Origin: JBKEDH01 sp047975295
Lineage (GTDB): Bacteria > Bacteroidota > Bacteroidia > Flavobacteriales > Flavobacteriaceae
Direction: 5' to 3'
Length of the DNA stretch: 33,494 nt
Assembly: GCA_047975295.1 (NCBI GenBank)
Contig: JBKEDH010000169.1
Coordinates: forward strand, 1-33,494
In this document: piece after piece, positions 29,597-33,494 of the stretch
Layout of the letters: each line of letters begins with the position of its first letter
Numbering within the stretch: position 1 is the stretch's first letter
The notes under the pieces: model-generated
The model's database searches: none
What the model saw: only the letters and a program-made list of their open reading frames with translations
Told to the model about the DNA's origin: nothing
Translations under genes and position numbers: made by a program

Positions 29597-29890
29597 ATGA
29601 GCGAAGACAAAAAGACCGAAGCATTTTATAACAAATTGCGGGAACAGTTATACGAAACTACCAGCTGGCCATCGGAATACCTTTATAAATTTATAGTGAA
29701 ATCCGATACCGATAAAGTAGAGACGTTAGAATCCATTTTTGACAATATGGGTGCAGTAATCGATACGCATAAATCCAAAAACGGCAAATATACCAGTGTC
29801 TCCATAAACGTTAATATGAAAGATCCGGAATCCGTTATCGCCAAGTACAAAGAAGTAGCAGAAAAAATAGAAGACGTATTGAGTCTTTAG
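29597..29890 (+). CDS. DUF493 family protein (YbeD-like)
   Basis: A 97-residue protein of the DUF493/YbeD family, a small ACT-like alpha/beta fold. WPSEYLYKFIVKSDTDKVET (about 19-38) and KNGKYTSVSINVNMKDPESV (about 61-80) match the two beta-alpha-beta units, and the ending YKEVAEKIEDVLSL is the final helix. In E. coli, YbeD lies between dacA and lipB; no such neighbours occur here. It is 63 bp upstream of the DUF4290 gene and may share its transcript with that gene and murA. Function unknown. Confidence 0.9.
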   Translation: MSEDKKTEAFYNKLREQLYETTSWPSEYLYKFIVKSDTDKVETLESIFDNMGAVIDTHKSKNGKYTSVSINVNMKDPESVIAKYKEVAEKIEDVLSL

Positions 29891-29953
29891 TTTTTTTTGT
29901 ATTTTGCACGAATATATAACTACAATTAAAAACATTTAATCCATAATTTTATT

Positions 29954-30586
29954 TTGGCAGTAGAAGACTTAGAATACAATACCGAGCGTGAACATTTAAT
30001 TATTCCGGAATATGGACGTCATATCCAAAAAATGATTAGTTACGCCAAATCCCGTGAAACCAAGGAAGAACGTAATCGGGTAGCCAAGGCCATAATAGCC
30101 GTAATGGGCAACTTACAGCCCCATTTACGCGATGTGCCCGATTTTCAGCATAAACTTTGGGACCAGTTGTTTATTATGTCCAATTTCGAATTAGATGCCG
30201 ATTCGCCTTTCGAAAAACCCGAAGAAGATCTTTTTGGTATTAAGCCCGAGCCTTTAAAGTATCCACAAAATCATCCAAAATATCGTTTCTACGGAAATAA
30301 TATAAAAACCATGATCGATGTGGCCAACACTTGGGAAGAAGGCGAGCTTAAAGAAGCTTTGGTTTATACTATTGCTAACCACATGAAAAAATGTTTTTTG
30401 AACTGGAACAAGGATACGGTTGAAGACGATGTGATTTACGAGCATTTGTTTGAGCTTTCGGGAGGAAAAATCAACCTAAAAAATTCCGATGAAGATTTAT
30501 CCGATTCTTCCAGCTTATTACGTTCAAAATCAAAATTTTCAAAAAAGAACAACAACCACAAGAAAAAAACACGTAAACGCTATTAA
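29954..30586 (+). CDS. DUF4290 family protein
   Basis: A 210-residue protein of DUF4290, a family I know only from Bacteroidota, usually next to murA as here. EYNTEREHLIIPEYGRHIQK (about 7-26) is the diagnostic motif; further conserved segments are RDVPDFQHKLWDQLFIM and HPKYRFYGNNIKTMIDVA. The protein is mostly helical, with a disordered basic tail (SKKNNNHKKKTRKRY) that could bind nucleic acid or acidic surfaces. The start is TTG at 29954: no in-frame ATG or GTG precedes it without a stop, and a later start would cut into the motif. It ends 5 bp before murA. Function unknown, possibly linked to envelope growth by context. Confidence 0.9.
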   Translation: MAVEDLEYNTEREHLIIPEYGRHIQKMISYAKSRETKEERNRVAKAIIAVMGNLQPHLRDVPDFQHKLWDQLFIMSNFELDADSPFEKPEEDLFGIKPEPLKYPQNHPKYRFYGNNIKTMIDVANTWEEGELKEALVYTIANHMKKCFLNWNKDTVEDDVIYEHLFELSGGKINLKNSDEDLSDSSSLLRSKSKFSKKNNNHKKKTRKRY

Positions 30587-30591
30587 AATTT

Positions 30592-31902
30592 ATGGGTACA
30601 TTTAAAATTGAAGGTGGGCACCAATTAAAAGGAAGCATAAAACCTCAAGGCGCAAAAAACGAAGCATTACAGATTTTATGTGCGGTATTGTTAACCCCCG
30701 AACTTGTAACCATACACAATATTCCAGACATTGTAGATGTTAATAAACTCATCAATCTTCTTAAAAAATTAGGAGTAAAAGTAGAAAAACTATCACATGG
30801 CAGCTATACATTTAAAGCCGACGCCATTAACCTAAGTTATTTGGAGTCCGATGCATTTAAAGTAGATGGTCGCGGTTTGCGAGGCTCGATTATGATTGTT
30901 GGTCCGCTTTTGGCGCGCTTTGGTAAAGGATATATCCCCAAGCCAGGTGGTGATAAAATAGGCCGTAGAAGGTTAGACACCCATTTTGAAGGGTTTATAA
31001 ATTTAGGAGCTAAATTTCGCTACAACAAAGAAGACCATTTTTACGGTGTAGAGGCCAAAGCCTTAAAAGGAACCTACATGCTCTTGGAAGAAGCTTCGGT
31101 AACAGGAACCGCCAATATAGTAATGGCAGCCATTTTGGCCAAAGGTAAAACCACTATTTATAATGCTGCCTGCGAACCTTACCTGCAACAGTTATGCAAA
31201 ATGCTTAACCGTATGGGAGCCAAAATAAGCGGTATTGGTTCCAATCTTTTAACTATAGAAGGCGTAAAGGATTTAGGAGGTACCGAACACGCCATGCTTC
31301 CCGATATGATTGAAATTGGTAGCTGGATTGGACTTGCAGCCATGACCAAAAGCGAACTTACCATAAAAGATGTGTCGTGGAACGATTTGGGTATTATACC
31401 CAGTGTGTTTAGAAAATTGGGTATAACGGTCGAAAGATGGGGCGATGATATCCATATTCCGGCGCATACCAATGGTTACGAGATACAGAGTTATATAGAT
31501 GGCTCCATTTTAACCGTTTCCGATGCACCTTGGCCCGGCTTTACCCCAGACTTATTAAGTATTGTATTGGTTGTTGCCACACAGGCACGGGGCAGCGTAT
31601 TGATACACCAGAAAATGTTTGAAAGCCGTTTGTTCTTTGTCGATAAGTTAATCGATATGGGGGCTAAAATTATTCTTTGTGACCCGCATAGGGCAACCGT
31701 TATCGGTCATGATTTCAAATCGAAGTTAAAGGCAACAACCATGACTTCGCCCGATATCCGTGCAGGTGTATCCTTGCTTATCGCCGCACTTTCTGCAAAA
31801 GGCATATCAACCATTCAAAATATCGAACAAATAGATAGAGGTTACGAGTGTATAGACGAACGTTTACGAGCTATTGGTGCCAAAATTGAGCGGGTGGGGT
31901 AG
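30592..31902 (+). CDS. murA: UDP-N-acetylglucosamine 1-carboxyvinyltransferase (MurA), Asp-type
   Basis: First committed step of peptidoglycan synthesis: transfers enolpyruvate from PEP to UDP-GlcNAc. The 436-residue protein has the six-fold inside-out alpha/beta barrel pattern, with the PEP-binding K22 and N23 in PQGAKNEALQ. The active-site loop reads PKPGGDKIGRRRLDTHFEG: the residue equivalent to E. coli Cys115 is Asp121. An Asp here is known from Mycobacterium and Chlamydia MurA; the enzyme stays active but is not alkylated by fosfomycin. The C-terminal DRGYECIDERLRAIGAKIER is standard. It lies 5 bp after the DUF4290 gene. Confidence 0.96.
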   Translation: MGTFKIEGGHQLKGSIKPQGAKNEALQILCAVLLTPELVTIHNIPDIVDVNKLINLLKKLGVKVEKLSHGSYTFKADAINLSYLESDAFKVDGRGLRGSIMIVGPLLARFGKGYIPKPGGDKIGRRRLDTHFEGFINLGAKFRYNKEDHFYGVEAKALKGTYMLLEEASVTGTANIVMAAILAKGKTTIYNAACEPYLQQLCKMLNRMGAKISGIGSNLLTIEGVKDLGGTEHAMLPDMIEIGSWIGLAAMTKSELTIKDVSWNDLGIIPSVFRKLGITVERWGDDIHIPAHTNGYEIQSYIDGSILTVSDAPWPGFTPDLLSIVLVVATQARGSVLIHQKMFESRLFFVDKLIDMGAKIILCDPHRATVIGHDFKSKLKATTMTSPDIRAGVSLLIAALSAKGISTIQNIEQIDRGYECIDERLRAIGAKIERVG

Positions 31903-32031
31903 CCAAGTAGTGTTATTGTTTAAAAGAGTTTATCGTATCATAATTTTCATTTATTCCATTTTAAGTTTTTCTTAACAATTTAAAATTTAGGTTTTCCATA
32001 CTTTTATAGGCTAAAAATTTTTAAAAGAATC

Positions 32032-32877
32032 ATGAAAAAAACACTTCTTATTTTATTGGCTATTACAGTTTCTACTTTCGGATTTTCGCAAATAGAAACT
32101 CCGCAATCGAGTCCGTTTTCCAAAGTAGAACAGAAAATAGGTCTAACCGATGTTACTTTAGAATATTCTCGTCCATCATTACGCGGACGAACCTTTTTTG
32201 GCAATTTATTGCCTTACGGAAAATTGTGGCGCCTAGGAGCCAACTCCAATACCAAAATTACATTTAGTACCGATGCAACCATTGGTGGAAATACATTGAA
32301 AGCCGGTACTTATGCCATTTTTGCAACACCCAACGAAAAATCATGGGAAGTTGTATTTTATACCGATACCGATAATTGGGGAACACCACGCCAATGGGAC
32401 GATAGTAAAGTAGCGGCCAAGGTAACAGTCGAGGTTTACCCTATGCCCGTAAAGATTGAAACCCTAACGATGACCTTTGACGATTTAACCAATGGCTCGG
32501 CGGTATTGGGTATTCTTTGGGAATCGGTTTATGTGGGGGTTAAATTCGAAGTTCCAACAGATAAATTGGTAATGGAAGGTGTAAGCAAAGTTATGAATGG
32601 TCCTTCTGCTAACGATTATTACGCAGCTGCCGTATATTATTCGAACACCGGAAAAGATATAAAAAAGGCAAAAGAATGGATCGATAAAGCAATGTCGGGC
32701 AACGATAAACCTGCATTTTGGCAGTTAAGGCAACAATCGTTAATATATGCCAATTACGGCGATAAAAAAGGAGCCATTAAATTGGCCAAAGCATCTTTGG
32801 CTGGTGCCGAAGCAGCAGGTAATGCCGATTATATAAAAATGAATACGGCTTCGCTTAAAGAATGGGGAGGTTTATAA
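32032..32877 (+). CDS. DUF2911 domain exported protein
   Basis: A 281-residue protein with a clear signal peptide (KKTLLILLAITVSTFGFSQ) and a DUF2911 domain (about 30-190): VEQKIGLTDVTLEYSRPSLR, GRTFFGNLLPYGKLWRLGAN and AGTYAIFATPNEKSWEVVFY are signatures. The C-terminal 90 residues are helical and look like TPR-type repeats (YYAAAVYYSNTGKDIKKAKE, then ANYGDKKGAIKLAKASL). Located in the periplasm or at the outer membrane. Function unknown. A strong terminator follows. The upstream TACTTTTA near 32000 is a one-mismatch -7 element. Confidence 0.9.
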   Translation: MKKTLLILLAITVSTFGFSQIETPQSSPFSKVEQKIGLTDVTLEYSRPSLRGRTFFGNLLPYGKLWRLGANSNTKITFSTDATIGGNTLKAGTYAIFATPNEKSWEVVFYTDTDNWGTPRQWDDSKVAAKVTVEVYPMPVKIETLTMTFDDLTNGSAVLGILWESVYVGVKFEVPTDKLVMEGVSKVMNGPSANDYYAAAVYYSNTGKDIKKAKEWIDKAMSGNDKPAFWQLRQQSLIYANYGDKKGAIKLAKASLAGAEAAGNADYIKMNTASLKEWGGL

Positions 32878-32900
32878 AAGCCATAATCATATTTTATCAA

Positions 32901-32941
32901 AAAAAAAGACCCGATAGATTTTTAAAATCTATCGGGTCTTT
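32901..32941. terminator. Bidirectional terminator between DUF2911 and DUF4197 genes
   Basis: AAAGACCCGATAGATTTT (32905-32922) pairs with AAAATCTATCGGGTCTTT at 32924-32941, about 18 bp with a one-base centre. A-run on the left and T-run on the right serve both converging genes. Confidence 0.92.
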
Positions 32942-32978
32942 AATATTTCGAACAATTATTCTTTATTAGTGGTTGTAA

Positions 32979-33494
32979 TTAGTCCTGTAGCGCAAAAACA
33001 GATTTAAGTATATTGGTCGTTCTAGCCGAAACGTTATTGCGTATTTCTTTTTCCTCGACGGCAATCATGGTGTAAACACCTTTTAAGGCTTGTCCCGTTA
33101 CATAATCGGTTAAATCGGGATTTACTTTTTCCATAAAAGGGATATTATTGTACCTGTTTATTAGGTTAGTCCAAATTTTATCGGCCCCTACTTTAGTAAA
33201 CGATTGATTGATAACCGGATGGAACTTATCGTAAAGAGCGGTTTCGGTTTTATTGGTTAAGTATTGCGTTGCGGCATTGTCGCTACCTAATAAAATATTT
33301 TTGGCATCGGTAAATGTAATTTGCTTAACGGCATCGACAAAAATGGGTGTAGCCTCCTTTACGGCATTTTCGGCAGTTCGGTTAATGGCCTTTAAACCTT
33401 CGTCAGCCAAGTTGCCCAAGCCTATACTTCTAAGTGCTTTATCGACTTTTTGAAGTTCTTCGGGAAGTAGAATTTTAACAAGATCGTTTTTATA
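32979..33494 (-). CDS. DUF4197 domain protein (C-terminal part, runs off the window)
   Basis: 171 or more codons of a DUF4197 protein, stop at 32979, open to the right edge. The frame continues past the TTG at 33417-33419 with no stop: the edge residues read YKNDLVKILLPEELQKVDKA and then LRSIGLG, the normal middle of the family, so the start lies outside. Conserved segments include GLKAINRTAENAVKEATPIF, FTDAKNILLGSDNAATQYL, DKFHPVINQSF and the ending FALQD. Full-length members are exported proteins or lipoproteins of about 240 residues; the signal is not in view. Function unknown. Confidence 0.9.
   Translation of the reverse strand, partial: YKNDLVKILLPEELQKVDKALRSIGLGNLADEGLKAINRTAENAVKEATPIFVDAVKQITFTDAKNILLGSDNAATQYLTNKTETALYDKFHPVINQSFTKVGADKIWTNLINRYNNIPFMEKVNPDLTDYVTGQALKGVYTMIAVEEKEIRNNVSARTTNILKSVFALQD

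Noticed and set aside
33417..33419. TTG as the real start of the DUF4197 gene
   Set aside because: The frame stays open to the window edge, and the translated edge residues match the inside of the family, so the gene is cut by the window.
1..33494. CRISPR array, prophage, integron or restriction system
   Set aside because: No regular spaced repeats, Cas, integrase, transposase or restriction-modification motifs found on either strand. The ABC-F module has inverted repeats but no mobility gene.

Overview
The window looks like chromosomal DNA of a marine-type member of the Flavobacteriaceae (Bacteroidota). The evidence is the low GC content, the near absence of Shine-Dalgarno sequences, many promoters matching the Bacteroidota -7 consensus TAnnTTTG, and several families largely confined to this group (DUF4290, DUF6146-like, DUF6787-like, the short SerA, the flavobacterial MoxR/DUF58/SpoIIM gene order). 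Most genes are housekeeping. I see no phage, CRISPR array, transposase or classical defence island.

Layout. 1-69 is the start of a PadR-type regulator running off the left edge. 380-2862 holds a DUF4442 hotdog protein, a 65-residue small protein, oxyR (minus) and a divergent dps: a peroxide and iron stress pair. 3084-8468 (minus) is a five-gene membrane operon read SpoIIM -> DUF4129-like -> DUF4350-like -> MoxR ATPase -> DUF58. It is divergent from an RDD membrane protein and a TRIC/UPF0126 channel protein (8493-9820). 9834-12570 is an ABC-F ATPase plus a short, apparently decayed methyltransferase-like gene, enclosed by a roughly 40-bp inverted repeat. 12660-15868 (minus) is a DUF6787-like membrane protein, a small His/Cys-rich membrane-anchored protein and a TonB-dependent receptor with a His-rich loop, read here as a divalent-metal uptake unit. 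A DUF6146-like lipoprotein and a DUF937 protein follow.

17320-20507 (minus) is a LuxC-type acyl-CoA reductase, serC and serA (serine biosynthesis). A divergent 2[4Fe-4S] ferredoxin, thiamine pyrophosphokinase and ychF follow on the plus strand. 22911-23428 is a minus-strand tRNA cluster (Met-CAT, Lys-TTT, Leu-GAG); the Met and Lys genes have nearly identical promoters. Next come a START-like protein, a class IV aminotransferase, YqgE/AlgH, an HU protein, fmt, recQ and a P-loop kinase-like ATPase (the last three overlapping). The right end carries a DUF493 protein, a DUF4290 protein, murA, a DUF2911 protein and a DUF4197 gene running off the right edge.

The observations most worth a second look are: the candidate metal-uptake unit with its uncharacterised His/Cys-rich partner and an operator-like inverted repeat; the MoxR/DUF58/SpoIIM/RDD membrane system with face-to-face promoters in a 24-bp gap; the inverted repeat around the ABC-F/decayed methyltransferase pair; the MurA active-site Cys-to-Asp change that predicts intrinsic fosfomycin insensitivity; and matched promoters plus a long inverted repeat in the tRNA cluster. 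All family names come from recognising the translated sequence; no database search was run.
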